A stretch of 64,000 nt of DNA from Polynucleobacter sp. Its GTDB lineage: Bacteria; Pseudomonadota; Gammaproteobacteria; Burkholderiales; Burkholderiaceae. Shown here in pieces: positions 9,203 to 18,201 of this stretch. How positions within the stretch are numbered: position 1 is the stretch's first letter; every line of letters begins with the position of its first letter. The position numbers were made by a program, and so were the translations under genes. The notes under the pieces are model-generated. The model was not told the origin of the DNA, did not search any database, and saw only the letters and a program-made list of their open reading frames with translations. Location: the NCBI RefSeq assembly GCF_030693775.1, contig NZ_JAUXZY010000005.1:310001-374000 (forward strand). The letters run 5' to 3'.

Positions 9203-10105
9203 CTACGGCCGCAGTAGATTTAACCTGGTGGAAATCTTATTCCGAATAAATTCTTTATAAGCGCCCCACCAATGGATAGTTTTTGCTTGAAGTGTTGCTA
9301 TTTCATCTGGGTTGGATATTGCAACCGATTTCATTCTATCCAAAAATGCTGGTAGCTCATTCCAGCCTGCAAGGATAGGAAACGGAACGGGCCCAATTGC
9401 TGCAAGCGCATTATCTGATGTTAAAAATGCATGTGGAAGCGATATTGGAATACAGCCAAGCTCTAATGCGTCATACAAGCGGATTGTTTCGGGGGAATTG
9501 CCAGCGGGGCATGGCGCAAAAATACTATCTTCCATAACGGCTGAATATAACCCTACGTTATACCCAGCGGAAAAACCGTTGGAGGCTAAAACAAATAAAT
9601 TCTCTCCACAACCTTTTGCGGACTCAACGAAGGAGTTTCTCTCGTTTTGATATGAATTTGAATTATCTAACCAGCCCAAAAAGGAAGCAATACAACCACG
9701 ATCAGTCGCATTTTTTAAATGCAAGGCGGCTCTAGGACCAACCCCAGTTCTATAGCCATTTGGGGCCCAACTAATTTTCCCAGCAAATCGTGGATCATTT
9801 TGGATGCGAGAAAAATAGTAATTTCTAATAATAAAATCACATTCCAAATAAGCTTCAATATTTTTATTAGCAAGCTCGTCACCCATGTGATACAAAATTA
9901 TATTGTTACCAGATGACTTTATTGCGCGAATAAGGTCAAGATTAATTTCACCGAGCTCCAAATAGATTACTAGGGTATTTTTTGTATTGGCTAAATCAAT
10001 ACCCAAAGCATATGGCGCGCCATTAAACAGATTATTCTGAATAAACCAAGTTTCAAGTGCTCCGTTTAGTGAATCTGGATTACTTAGAATTTGAAGCTTA
10101 CTCAT
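9203..10105 (-). CDS. Exostosin-like glycosyltransferase domain protein
   Basis: A 300-residue protein with no signal peptide. The C-terminal half contains CPAGNSPETIRLYDALELGCIPI, the hallmark of the exostosin (GT47-like) family, in which the Glu/Arg pair lies in the sugar-nucleotide site. It probably adds a sugar to a surface glycan; donor and acceptor are unknown. The start is ATG 10105, three bases after the stop of the neighbouring glycosyltransferase gene. Its stop (9203-9205) touches the stop of the convergent transporter gene with zero spacing. The region is AT-rich compared with its neighbours. Confidence 0.75.
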   Translation of the reverse strand: MSKLQILSNPDSLNGALETWFIQNNLFNGAPYALGIDLANTKNTLVIYLELGEINLDLIRAIKSSGNNIILYHMGDELANKNIEAYLECDFIIRNYYFSRIQNDPRFAGKISWAPNGYRTGVGPRAALHLKNATDRGCIASFLGWLDNSNSYQNERNSFVESAKGCGENLFVLASNGFSAGYNVGLYSAVMEDSIFAPCPAGNSPETIRLYDALELGCIPISLPHAFLTSDNALAAIGPVPFPILAGWNELPAFLDRMKSVAISNPDEIATLQAKTIHWWGAYKEFIRNKISTRLNLLRP

Positions 10106-10108
10106 CAA

Positions 10109-10789
10109 TTAGCCCTGTTGATGGTACTGAATAATAGAGTCTGATTTAGCATAGTAAGCTGTTAGCTCATCGAATATAGGCGGGGGGTCTGAATAGTCAT
10201 GCCAAATTTTGATCGGCCCAAAAAAACTTTTATGCCATATGGGTCGAAAATTCCAATTTAATGGCAGCACAAATGGATTGAATTTCGCTTTGTCCACTGC
10301 AAGTGCAAAAGGACCTTGATCATTTGAAGACATGGTTGCAATTTGTCCATCATTGACGAAAACAATTGATGAATCAATGCTGCCTGCCAATAGCTTCCAC
10401 ATATCGAATACACATTGTGCTTGCTTAGTAAAGAAAATAACGCCAGTGTTATATTCAATTTGATCACCCTGAAATATTTTAGGGTAGCGCCTGCCCCAAG
10501 GGGCCTCGCAAATAGCAAGTGCCATGCCATGTTGTGCCGCCTTTTCAAATCCGAAATCAAGTCTTCCAAGTACAACCGTATCTAGGTCTAAAAATAGTGT
10601 TTCATCAAAGGGAGATAGATCAAGCATCGCAGCTTTTTTGTTTAGGCTACTAGGATTTCCACTAGGAGCCTCAACTTTAATAATCTCATGCTGAAGCTCT
10701 GGGTGGTATTTTTTTACTGACGCCTTTAGCCGATCGATGGGCAATTTTGATTCATCACCCCAGTAAATTGAAAGTATGCCTCTAGTCAT
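10109..10789 (-). CDS. GT-A fold glycosyltransferase
   Basis: A 226-residue protein with a GT-A/GT8-like layout: an N-terminal nucleotide-binding strand (GILSIYWGDE), the metal-binding DxD in FLDLDTVVLG near residue 70, YNTGVIFF near 113 and a C-terminal YHQQG. It lacks membrane segments, so it is probably a cytoplasmic enzyme building a surface polysaccharide together with the exostosin-like protein that follows 3 nt later. The substrate is unknown. AT-rich composition suggests recent acquisition. Confidence 0.75.
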   Translation of the reverse strand: MTRGILSIYWGDESKLPIDRLKASVKKYHPELQHEIIKVEAPSGNPSSLNKKAAMLDLSPFDETLFLDLDTVVLGRLDFGFEKAAQHGMALAICEAPWGRRYPKIFQGDQIEYNTGVIFFTKQAQCVFDMWKLLAGSIDSSIVFVNDGQIATMSSNDQGPFALAVDKAKFNPFVLPLNWNFRPIWHKSFFGPIKIWHDYSDPPPIFDELTAYYAKSDSIIQYHQQG

Positions 10790-10826
10790 TTATGACCAAT
10801 CGCTTTGTAATTCGAAACTTATTTTA

Positions 10827-11180
10827 TTAAATTTGTTCTCGGTAAAGATGTGATCCACAGCCAGAGCATATGTATGTCTTATAGTGAATAACACCTTCCG
10901 ATGTATTCTTAAAAAAACCGAAGCTTAATATTTCAACACTGCCGATCTCAGGGCCTGGAAAAATCCTTAATGAACTGCAGAAATTACATTGAAGAACATC
11001 TGGATTTGTGGAGGCTCTAAGTAAATACTCTTCTTTGGTAGGCTTTTCTAAAAGCCACTTTTCCCAAAATAGCTTCTTCTTGCTTTCCCCACGCACCTCA
11101 AGCCAATTCCTAAAGGGAAAGACTAGTAAAAAAAGTATTAAAGCAACAACTATAAAGAATATAAATTTGTAATTATGCAA
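10827..11180 (-). CDS. Hypothetical zinc-ribbon membrane protein
   Basis: I do not recognise this protein. It has one N-terminal membrane segment (YKFIFFIVVALILFLLVF) and a soluble tail with two CxxC knuckles (CNFC and CSGC) about 40 residues apart, a likely zinc ribbon. The only ATG in frame (11216) lies inside the 3' end of tRNA-Thr, so TTG 11180 is proposed, though without a clear ribosome-binding site. The true start is unresolved. It lies first after the tRNA in the AT-rich islet. Confidence 0.5.
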   Translation of the reverse strand: MHNYKFIFFIVVALILFLLVFPFRNWLEVRGESKKKLFWEKWLLEKPTKEEYLLRASTNPDVLQCNFCSSLRIFPGPEIGSVEILSFGFFKNTSEGVIHYKTYICSGCGSHLYREQI

Positions 11181-11205
11181 ATTGAGCTGACGGCTTTTTA
11201 GTTGA

Positions 11206-11281
11206 TGGTGCCCCATGTCCGACTCGAACAGACCACCTACTGATTACAAATCAGTTGCTCTACCAGATGAGCTAATGGGGC
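11206..11281 (-). tRNA. tRNA-Thr (anticodon TGT)
   Basis: Read on the minus strand, the seven-base acceptor GCCCCAT pairs with ATGGGGC, followed by discriminator A and an encoded CCA. The anticodon stem ACTGA/TCAGT encloses the loop TTTGTAA, giving anticodon TGT, which reads ACA threonine codons. The T-loop is TTCGAGT. The mature body is 11209-11281. It lies 27 nt after sspB and may be cotranscribed with it. Confidence 0.95.
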
Positions 11282-11308
11282 AATTTTTTACAACGCTTAA
11301 ATTTTATC

Positions 11309-11722
11309 CTACTTCACAATCGTCAAGCTGGGTCTTGGCTTTTTGGGCGCATCGCTAGCGCTCTCGCTGGCATTGCTTGGATCTGGGTTTTTAGCACCGT
11401 CAAAGGGGAAAGACATACCCTGGCCATTTTCCCTAGCGTAAATCGCCAGAACATGGGTCACTGGCACCATCACGCGCTTGGGTACACCGCCAAAGCGCGC
11501 CTGAAAACTCACCCACTCATTGCCCAGATCAAGTTGATGACAAGCCTCGGATGAGAGGTTTAGCACAATCTCGTCGTTCTTTACAAACTCCATGGGTACT
11601 TCAACTCGGCCATCGACAAACACCGCAATAAAGGGCGTAAAGCCGTTATCCGAGCACCACTCATGCAGTGCGCGGATTAAATACGGCTTCGTGCTCGGAA
11701 TTGAAATGCCGTCGGCAGCCAT
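11309..11722 (-). CDS. sspB: ClpXP protease specificity-enhancing factor SspB
   Basis: Adaptor that delivers ssrA-tagged proteins to ClpXP. The 137-residue product has the substrate-binding core LIRALHEWCSDNGFTPFIAVF at the N-terminus and a flexible acidic linker. It ends in RPSLTIVK, the ClpX-docking tail. sspA lies directly upstream, the usual betaproteobacterial pairing after petABC. Confidence 0.95.
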   Translation of the reverse strand: MAADGISIPSTKPYLIRALHEWCSDNGFTPFIAVFVDGRVEVPMEFVKNDEIVLNLSSEACHQLDLGNEWVSFQARFGGVPKRVMVPVTHVLAIYARENGQGMSFPFDGAKNPDPSNASESASDAPKKPRPSLTIVK

Positions 11723-11753
11723 GGTAATGATTGCAGACCTTAACGCCCCGCGA

Positions 11754-12365
11754 TTAGCGGCGCATCACCTTCTCAGAAGGGGTGAGCGCTTCGATGTAAG
11801 CAGGCCGACTAAAGATGCGCTCGGCATACTTCAAGAGTGGCGCTGCATTGCGCGATAAATCAATGCCGTAGTGCTCAAGGCGCCACAAGAGTGGTGCAAT
11901 CGCAACGTCGAGCATCGAGAACTCATCACCGAGCATGTATTTGTTTTTAACAAAGATCGGGGCCAGCTGCGTTAAACGATCCCGAATCGCTAAGCGGGCT
12001 TTTTCATGGGTCTTTTCTGCGGCCTTACCTTTTTCATTCTCGAGTGCAGCAACGTGTACGAATAACTCTTTCTCAAAATTAAAGAGGAAGAGGCGCGCAC
12101 GTGCGCGTGCGACTGGATCAGGCGGCATTAATTGTGGATGCGGAAAGCGCTCATCAATGTATTCATTAATGATGTTGGATTCGTACAGAATCAGGTCTCG
12201 CTCAACGAGGATTGGAACCTGGCCATAGGGATTCATTACGGAGATGTCTTCCGGTTTGTTGAACAAGTCAACATCGCGGATTTCAAAATCCATGCCTTTT
12301 TCAAAAAGCACCAGGCGGCAGCGTTGCGAGAATGGGCAGTTTGTGCCCGAGTACAACACCATCAT
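11754..12365 (-). CDS. sspA: Stringent starvation protein A, GST-like
   Basis: RNA-polymerase-associated protein with a glutathione S-transferase fold. The N-terminal thioredoxin-like domain starts MMVLYSGTNCPFSQRCR and contains NPYGQVPIL and YESNIINEYID. A helical C-terminal domain follows. ATG 12365 (203 residues) has AAGGA 9 nt upstream and matches the family start; an in-frame TTG two codons earlier is less likely. It lies between petC (48 nt upstream) and sspB. Confidence 0.95.
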   Translation of the reverse strand: MMVLYSGTNCPFSQRCRLVLFEKGMDFEIRDVDLFNKPEDISVMNPYGQVPILVERDLILYESNIINEYIDERFPHPQLMPPDPVARARARLFLFNFEKELFVHVAALENEKGKAAEKTHEKARLAIRDRLTQLAPIFVKNKYMLGDEFSMLDVAIAPLLWRLEHYGIDLSRNAAPLLKYAERIFSRPAYIEALTPSEKVMRR

Positions 12366-12413
12366 ATGCAAAGATCCTTAAAAATGTACTTCATTCATGC
12401 CACAGCAAAACGC

Positions 12414-13190
12414 TTACTTCACATCTTTCCAATAGGCTTTGTTTAAGCGCCATGCAACGAATGTAAAGATCGCTAAAAACAAGAGCACAACCACGCCGAT
12501 GCGCTTACGCTGCAATTGCATTGGCTCAGCCATCCACGACATAAAGGACACTAAGTCAGCGATATTGTCATCGTATTCTTGTGGCTTCATGGTACCTGGG
12601 GTAACTTGCTCGTAACCTACAAATACTTTTTGAATGCGGCTTGGATCCTTTGGATCTTTCCGCTCTTCAAAGTTCGCAGTACGAATACCTTGCAGCTGCC
12701 AAAGGGCGTGGGGCATGCCAACATTGGGGTAGACCAAGTTATTCCAGCCTGTTGGGGTCGAGTCGTCTTGGTAGTAGGTGCGGAGATAGGTGTAAATCCA
12801 ATCGGTGCCGCGTGCCCGTGCTTCAACCGATAAATCGGGTGGCACTTTACCAAACCACGCCTTCGCGTCTTTTGGTGTCATCGATACGGTCATGACATCA
12901 CCTACCTTGGCGCCATTCAAAATCAAATTGTCTTTGATTTGCTGATCGGTCAGCCCAATATCGCGCAAAGAAGAATAACGTACGCTGACAGCAGAATGGC
13001 AGGCCGCGCAGTAATTGACGTAAAGCTTAGCGCCGTTTTGCAAAGCTGCGTTACTACTAACGCGATCCGGCGCCTTATCGAGGGGATAGTCACCACCAGC
13101 CGCATGAGCAGCAGTTGCTGTGAGGGCCAATGTTGCTGTGACAGCAATTGCACGAAGGCTCGCTTTTACGGTGTGCAGAAAATATGTCAT
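12414..13190 (-). CDS. petC: Cytochrome c1 of the bc1 complex
   Basis: Heme-c subunit passing electrons from the Rieske protein to soluble cytochrome c. It has a signal peptide ending near TAAHA, one heme motif CAACH, the axial-methionine region (PNVGMPHALW) and a C-terminal membrane anchor ending in KAYWKDVK. ATG 13190 has AGGA 7 nt upstream and gives 258 residues. The in-frame ATG 13229, two bases after petB, lacks a ribosome-binding site. Confidence 0.95.
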   Translation of the reverse strand: MTYFLHTVKASLRAIAVTATLALTATAAHAAGGDYPLDKAPDRVSSNAALQNGAKLYVNYCAACHSAVSVRYSSLRDIGLTDQQIKDNLILNGAKVGDVMTVSMTPKDAKAWFGKVPPDLSVEARARGTDWIYTYLRTYYQDDSTPTGWNNLVYPNVGMPHALWQLQGIRTANFEERKDPKDPSRIQKVFVGYEQVTPGTMKPQEYDDNIADLVSFMSWMAEPMQLQRKRIGVVVLLFLAIFTFVAWRLNKAYWKDVK

Positions 13191-13231
13191 ACGGATTCCT
13201 AATCGTTCTTTTGTTCTATCTGCAGTCATGA

Positions 13232-14632
13232 TTAATGCGCATGGTAGACAACGCGGTCTGGCACGGGCTTAAACGTACCCATCTTGCTCCAATACGGCAT
13301 CAAGAAGAAGAACGCCAAATAGTAGATGGTGCAAATCTGCGACATCTTATCGAACAGCGGTGAAGGCGGCTTAATACCCAAGTAACCCAAGATAACGAAG
13401 CTCACCACAAAGCTGCCGTAGATGTAAAGATGGAACTTGGGGCGATAGCGAATCGAGCGCACGGGTGATTTATCAAGCCATGGCAAGAAGAACAAAATCA
13501 CGACGGTGCCGCCCATGATGACCACACCCCAAAACTTCGCATCGAAGAAATAAAAGCCTGCAGCTAAGCCGAGCAAAATTGCAAAGTAGCCGCCCTTGAG
13601 GCGAATGTCTTTGGCATTTTTAATCGCTAAGCCAAGTACCACAGCAAAGAAAATCCACAGCGGTACTAAGAACTCAGTCGTGGTCGCACGCAACATTGAG
13701 TAGAAGGGCGTGAAATACCAAACGGGTGCAATGTGCAATGGCGTCTGCAATGGATCAGCTGGGATGAAGTTGTTGGCTTCTAAGAAGTAACCGCCCATCT
13801 CAGGAGCAAAAAATACAATCGCCGCAAAGACCATCAAGAACATACCCAAGCCCATGACGTCATGCACCGAGTAGTAAGGGTGGAATGGAATGCCATCGAG
13901 GGGAACGCCTTTTGCGTCCACATTGGATTTGATATCAACACCGTCTGGGTTGTTGGAGCCAACTTCATGCAAGGCGATGATGTGGGCAGCAACCAATCCA
14001 ACCAATACCAAAGGCAATGCAATCACGTGGAATGCAAAGAAACGGTTCAGGGTGGCATCGCCGACAACGTAATCACCGCGGAGCCACAAAGAAAGGTCTG
14101 GACCAATGAGCGGAATAGCTGAGAACAAGTTCACGATCACCTGCGCGCCCCAATAGGACATCTGACCCCATGGTAGGAGGTAACCGAAGAAAGCCTCACC
14201 CATCAAACACAAGAAAATCGCGCAACCAAAAATCCAAACGAGTTCGCGTGGCTTTTGATACGAACCGTAGATCAAACCACGGAACATGTGCAGGTAAACC
14301 ACGGCGAAGAACATCGATGCGCCAGTGGAATGCAAGTAGCGAATCAACCAACCAAATGGCACTTCGCGCATGATGTACTCGACCGACTCAAACGCTTTTG
14401 CTGCGTCGGGCTTGTAGTTCATCGTCAGGAAAATACCGGTGATGATTTGCAAAGCCAACACAAAAATCGCGAAGGAACCAAAGAAGTACCAGAAGTTAAA
14501 GTTCTTCGGTGCGTAGTACTCGGTTAAGTGCGCCTTGATTGTTGCGGTTAACGGAAAACGCGAATCAACCCAAGCCAATACCTTCTCTTGGACTGGTGCA
14601 TTTTCAGCGGTTTTAATTTCATGAAATGCCAT
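13232..14632 (-). CDS. petB: Cytochrome b of the bc1 complex
   Basis: A 466-residue integral membrane subunit holding the two b hemes and the Qo and Qi quinone sites. Paired histidines lie in the second and fourth helices (RYLHSTGASMFF, FFAFHVIALP). The Qo-site PEW motif appears in this group as APVWYF. The protein is long enough to include the full subunit IV region and an extra C-terminal helix ending MPYWSKMGTFKPVPDRVVYHAH. It is 11 nt from petA in the petABC operon. Confidence 0.96.
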   Translation of the reverse strand: MAFHEIKTAENAPVQEKVLAWVDSRFPLTATIKAHLTEYYAPKNFNFWYFFGSFAIFVLALQIITGIFLTMNYKPDAAKAFESVEYIMREVPFGWLIRYLHSTGASMFFAVVYLHMFRGLIYGSYQKPRELVWIFGCAIFLCLMGEAFFGYLLPWGQMSYWGAQVIVNLFSAIPLIGPDLSLWLRGDYVVGDATLNRFFAFHVIALPLVLVGLVAAHIIALHEVGSNNPDGVDIKSNVDAKGVPLDGIPFHPYYSVHDVMGLGMFLMVFAAIVFFAPEMGGYFLEANNFIPADPLQTPLHIAPVWYFTPFYSMLRATTTEFLVPLWIFFAVVLGLAIKNAKDIRLKGGYFAILLGLAAGFYFFDAKFWGVVIMGGTVVILFFLPWLDKSPVRSIRYRPKFHLYIYGSFVVSFVILGYLGIKPPSPLFDKMSQICTIYYLAFFFLMPYWSKMGTFKPVPDRVVYHAH

Positions 14633-14643
14633 TGTATTTCTCC

Positions 14644-15246
14644 TTAGGCCTTCTTATCGTCGCCAATCAGAATCTTGGTGTCGCTCAAATACATGTGTGG
14701 CGGCACTTCCAAGTTATCTGGTGCGGGTTTGTTCTTGTATACGCGACCGGCTAAATCAAAGGTCGAGCCATGGCATGGGCAGAAGAAACCGCCTGGCCAA
14801 TCGTTGGGCAATGAAGGTTGTGGACCCGCCTGAATTTTGGGCGATGGAGAGCAACCGAGGTGGGTACAAATGCCAACCACCACTAAATATTCTGGCTTGA
14901 TCGAGCGATAGCCATTTTGCGCATACTTTGGCGTATACACGGCAGGGTCGCGCAAGGAGTTTGGATCTGCCAACTCGCCATCGAGTTTTGCCAACTCAGC
15001 AACTTGCTCCGGCGTGCGGCGAATCACCCAGACTGGCTTACCGCGCCACTCTACGGTTCTCATTTCATCGGGTTTCATCCCTGAAATATCCACCTCAACT
15101 GCGGCGCCTGCGGCTTTAGCACGCGCCGATGGCTCAAAACTATTAACGAAGGGATAGAGGGCTGCTGCGCCGCCAACACCGCCAACCGCGGTAGTGGCGA
15201 TCAGCCATTTGCGGCGATCCGGATCCATACTGGGCTTATCACTCAT
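14644..15246 (-). CDS. petA: Rieske iron-sulfur subunit of the bc1 complex
   Basis: A 200-residue subunit that takes electrons from ubiquinol at the Qo site. The N-terminus RRKWLIATTAVGGVGGAAALY combines a twin-arginine-like start with the single membrane anchor, so Tat export is plausible (tatABC is also in this window). The [2Fe-2S] ligands are CTHLGC and CPCHGS near residues 130 and 155. First gene of petABC; its promoter should lie in the 140-bp gap facing mscL. Confidence 0.96.
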   Translation of the reverse strand: MSDKPSMDPDRRKWLIATTAVGGVGGAAALYPFVNSFEPSARAKAAGAAVEVDISGMKPDEMRTVEWRGKPVWVIRRTPEQVAELAKLDGELADPNSLRDPAVYTPKYAQNGYRSIKPEYLVVVGICTHLGCSPSPKIQAGPQPSLPNDWPGGFFCPCHGSTFDLAGRVYKNKPAPDNLEVPPHMYLSDTKILIGDDKKA

Positions 15247-15386
15247 TTACAAGGCTTTCACAAAAGAAACAAGATAGGTGGAAATTGCTTAATGCAGCGA
15301 TTTTAAAGTAAAAAGTGGTTTAGCATCGGAGTTACGCCTTGAATAGAGCGACTTTCACCAACACGCGATCTGAAAGGATTGGATTT

Positions 15387-15821
15387 ATGGCAGTTTTACA
15401 AGAATTTAGGGAATTTGCAGTCAAAGGCAATGTGGTTGACTTGGCCGTCGGCGTCATTATTGGCGGGGCTTTTGGCAAGATTGTCGACTCCCTCGTAAAT
15501 GACATTGTGATGCCCGTGATTTCCTCCCTATTTGGCGGAAAACTCGACTTCACCAATCTCTTTATTGTCTTAGGCAACGTACCCGATGGCGTGCCCCGTA
15601 CCTTTGATGCCCTCAAGAAGGCCGGCATCCCCCTTTTTGCTTACGGCAACTTCATTACGATCTCGATTAACTTCATTTTGCTGGCCTTTGTGATCTTTCA
15701 AATGGTCAAAGTGGTCAATCGCATCCGCTCTACCGAGCCCCCTCCCCCAGCGGTGACACCTGAAGATATCCTTCTCTTGCGTGAAATCCGTGACAGCCTG
15801 CAGAATAAAAAAGGCAACTGA
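15387..15821 (+). CDS. mscL: Large-conductance mechanosensitive channel
   Basis: Homopentameric channel that opens under membrane tension to release solutes on osmotic downshock. The 144-residue product contains the N-terminal amphipathic segment [20 protein letters not shown] leading into TM1, a periplasmic loop, TM2 ([16 protein letters not shown]) and the C-terminal helical bundle. ATG 15387 has an AAAGGA about 8 nt upstream and matches the family start. The 16 extra codons open upstream do not. Divergent from petA. Confidence 0.96.
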   Translation: MAVLQEFREFAVKGNVVDLAVGVIIGGAFGKIVDSLVNDIVMPVISSLFGGKLDFTNLFIVLGNVPDGVPRTFDALKKAGIPLFAYGNFITISINFILLAFVIFQMVKVVNRIRSTEPPPPAVTPEDILLLREIRDSLQNKKGN

Positions 15822-15874
15822 TCCCAATAGAATTATATAAATTAATCATATAAATCAATTACTTAGATAGATTA

Positions 15875-17044
15875 ATGAACCGCCTTTGGCTCCTCTTTTG
15901 CCAAGCCATCACCATTCTGCTGGCAGCGTGGTTCGTGCTTACCACCCTCAAACCGGAGTGGGTCTCCAGCCCGCAAGTGAGCTCCCTGGTGGGTCAAGTG
16001 ACTCTGCGGGAAGCCCCTGACAGCATCAGCCAGAACCCAGGCTCTTTGGCCGAGGCAGCCAAGATATCGAGTCCAGCTGTCGTCAATATTTTTACGAGCA
16101 AGGCCAATAAGCCAAAGCCAGGCAAAAAAGCGGCTCCTCATCAGAATGAACCCTGGTTTCGCTTCTTTTTTGGTGATCAAGCCCCAAACGACGAGCCTAG
16201 CTCTAGTCTTGGATCTGGAGTCATCGTCAGTCCCCAGGGAATTATTTTGACCAATCATCACGTGATTGAGGGAGCGGATGAGATTGAAGTAGCTTTTGCG
16301 GATGGTCGCAAGCGCAACGCCAAACTCATTGGCAGTGATCCGGAAACGGATATTGCCGTCCTCAAGATTGATGCGACCGACCTGCCAAACCCCATTACCC
16401 TGGGGAAAATGGAATCGGTCCACGTGGGCGATGTGGTGCTAGCTATTGGCAACCCCTTTGGTGTTGGGCAAACCGTCACCTCGGGTATTGTTTCTGCGCT
16501 TGGCCGTAATCAACTCGGCATCAATACCTTTGAGAACTTCATTCAGACCGATGCGGCGATTAATCCAGGCAACTCCGGCGGCGCCTTAGTCGACACCAAA
16601 GGCAATCTGATTGGAATTAATACCGCCATCTACTCCCGCAGTGGCGGCAATATGGGCATTGGTTTTGCTATCCCCATCAACACAGCCAAACAGGTGATGG
16701 AATCGATTCTGACCAATGGCTCGGTAACGCGGGGGTGGATTGGCGTAGAACCCCAAAACCTCAGTAAGGAACTCGCTGAATCACTGAATCTCCCCAAAGA
16801 CACGACTGGAGTACTCATCTCTGGAGTGCTAGAGGGTGGCCCTGCAGATAAGGCGGGCATCAAACCAGGTGATGTGCTTACCCAAGTCAATAGTCAAACA
16901 GTAAATGATGTGGTCACTCTCTTAAACCGCATTGCGCAGACAAGCCCGGGCGATGAAGCCAAAGTCAATCTGATCCGTAAAGGCAAAGAAATCACCCTAA
17001 AGGTACAAGTGGGGAAACGGCCCAAATCGAAGGCGAAGAGCTAA
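15875..17044 (+). CDS. Membrane-anchored HtrA-type serine protease (DegS/AlgW-like)
   Basis: Periplasmic quality-control or signalling protease of 389 residues. An uncleaved N-terminal anchor (about residues 5-25) precedes the trypsin-like domain, with catalytic triad His129 (TNHHV), Asp159 (ETDIAV) and Ser234 (GNSGGA). A single PDZ domain follows (about 285-375) and the tail is basic. One PDZ plus an anchor matches DegS/AlgW more than the two-PDZ DegP. Whether it cleaves an anti-sigma factor cannot be told. An AT-rich 53-bp gap follows mscL. Confidence 0.9.
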   Translation: MNRLWLLFCQAITILLAAWFVLTTLKPEWVSSPQVSSLVGQVTLREAPDSISQNPGSLAEAAKISSPAVVNIFTSKANKPKPGKKAAPHQNEPWFRFFFGDQAPNDEPSSSLGSGVIVSPQGIILTNHHVIEGADEIEVAFADGRKRNAKLIGSDPETDIAVLKIDATDLPNPITLGKMESVHVGDVVLAIGNPFGVGQTVTSGIVSALGRNQLGINTFENFIQTDAAINPGNSGGALVDTKGNLIGINTAIYSRSGGNMGIGFAIPINTAKQVMESILTNGSVTRGWIGVEPQNLSKELAESLNLPKDTTGVLISGVLEGGPADKAGIKPGDVLTQVNSQTVNDVVTLLNRIAQTSPGDEAKVNLIRKGKEITLKVQVGKRPKSKAKS

Positions 17045-17249
17045 GGCGCTGACCTAGCCGAACAAAATAATCTTGGGATTTTAGTGTGGGCTGGAGGTTT
17101 TTTGCGACCACCGGGATCACCATTCCATTCAATAATCAAATTAAGAAATTATTTCATTTAGTCACTAGCTTGAGCACCCACTTTCGTTGATTGTTCACAC
17201 TTATTAGTGTTTGCTGGTTCAAGCTTGGTAGGCATTCCGTAGCAATTTC

Positions 17250-18126
17250 TTCATTCTTTACTTTATTCTGTATTTACAGAATCAGGCCATTAAATCCATC
17301 ACCATTAAGAAGTACTTGGATTTACTTAAGCGAATACTGCAGTTTGCTCTAGACGAAGGAGCGACCTACAAATTCGCCACTTTTCCAAAACTGAAAACCA
17401 AACCATCACCAGGGGAAGTTTTAGCTTGCAGAAGTATTGGGCGCTGGTGAAGGCCAGCAAGCAATTGACAGACCCAGTTAATGCTAAAGATGAAAAAATA
17501 GTACTTGCTCACCGCAGCACCTCTGCTGGAGCTTACAAAAAGCGAGATAGCGTTCCGTTGTAGATGCGCCGGTTGATCCGCTTCATGGTGAACTCCTTCA
17601 TCAGGCCGGTCGACATTAAGCTCATTCAACATTAACACATTGAGGAAATAACCGGTCCAAGCACCTACCTTCGATTGAACCTTCCGGAAACCAAATAACA
17701 TAACGGGCAGGTGGTTACCATGCGCGCAGCCAATGCGTGTATAAGTCGCTTAAGCAGTATCAAGAATCTAGGGGCTATGGAAAGCCCAATGATTATTTGT
17801 TTACCCCAGAAGCAAAAGAGCGGAAAGTGGCAATCCAACTCATCACAACCCACTTCAGAAAAATACTGGAAAAGACCAATCTGAGAGGTGGGTAATATGG
17901 TTAACTTCGAACCCTATATAGCCTGCGCCATACCGCGATCACCTTAAGGCTGCTCTACGGTAATGGCATTGATTTACTAACGTTGGCTCGTAATGACAAA
18001 ACCTCTGTCGAAATGATTGAACGTTTTGATTCTTCCAACTTAACAGCAGAAATGAATATTGAAATGCTGCAAAGTATACGAACCAGAGGATATCTTGTGC
18101 AGTCAAGATTCGTGTTGCATAAATAA
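17250..18126 (+). pseudogene. Decayed tyrosine recombinase (phage-type integrase) remnant
   Basis: Segments of one integrase can be pieced together across frames: IKKYLDLLKRILQFALDEGA (from 17303), RFMVNSFIRPVDIKLIQH (about 17578), LNLPETK then QVVTMRAA (about 17670-17730), LKQYQESRGYGKPNDYLFTP (about 17750) and the C-terminal YSLRHTAITLRLLYG (17917). Frameshifts lie near 17414 and 17737. Stops interrupt at 17561, 17633, 17696, 17893 and 17902. The catalytic-tyrosine position (RFDSSN, 18028-18030) is Asp. The gap 17045-17249 upstream shows nothing I can identify. Confidence 0.85.
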
Positions 18127-18129
18127 GAA

Positions 18130-18155
18130 AACCCACTGCGTTGCCGCAGTGGGTT
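18130..18155 (-). terminator. Rho-independent terminator of the porin gene
   Basis: Hairpin with 11-bp arms (AACCCACTGCG at 18130-18140, CGCAGTGGGTT at 18145-18155) and a TTGC loop. Read on the minus strand it is followed by TTTTCTTATTT. It lies about 47 nt after the porin stop. Confidence 0.85.
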
Positions 18156-18201
18156 GATTTGATACCAGACTAATTGTCAACTAGCTTGCGCTAGCATTAA
18201 A

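Noticed and set aside
9203..9240. Possible attR copy of the tRNA-Thr 3' end at the far side of the islet
   Set aside because: Comparing by eye, no stretch near 9200-9240 matches the tRNA 3' end beyond chance.
17045..17249. N-terminal part of the integrase pseudogene
   Set aside because: No frame gave recognisable integrase sequence, so the remnant is started at about 17250.
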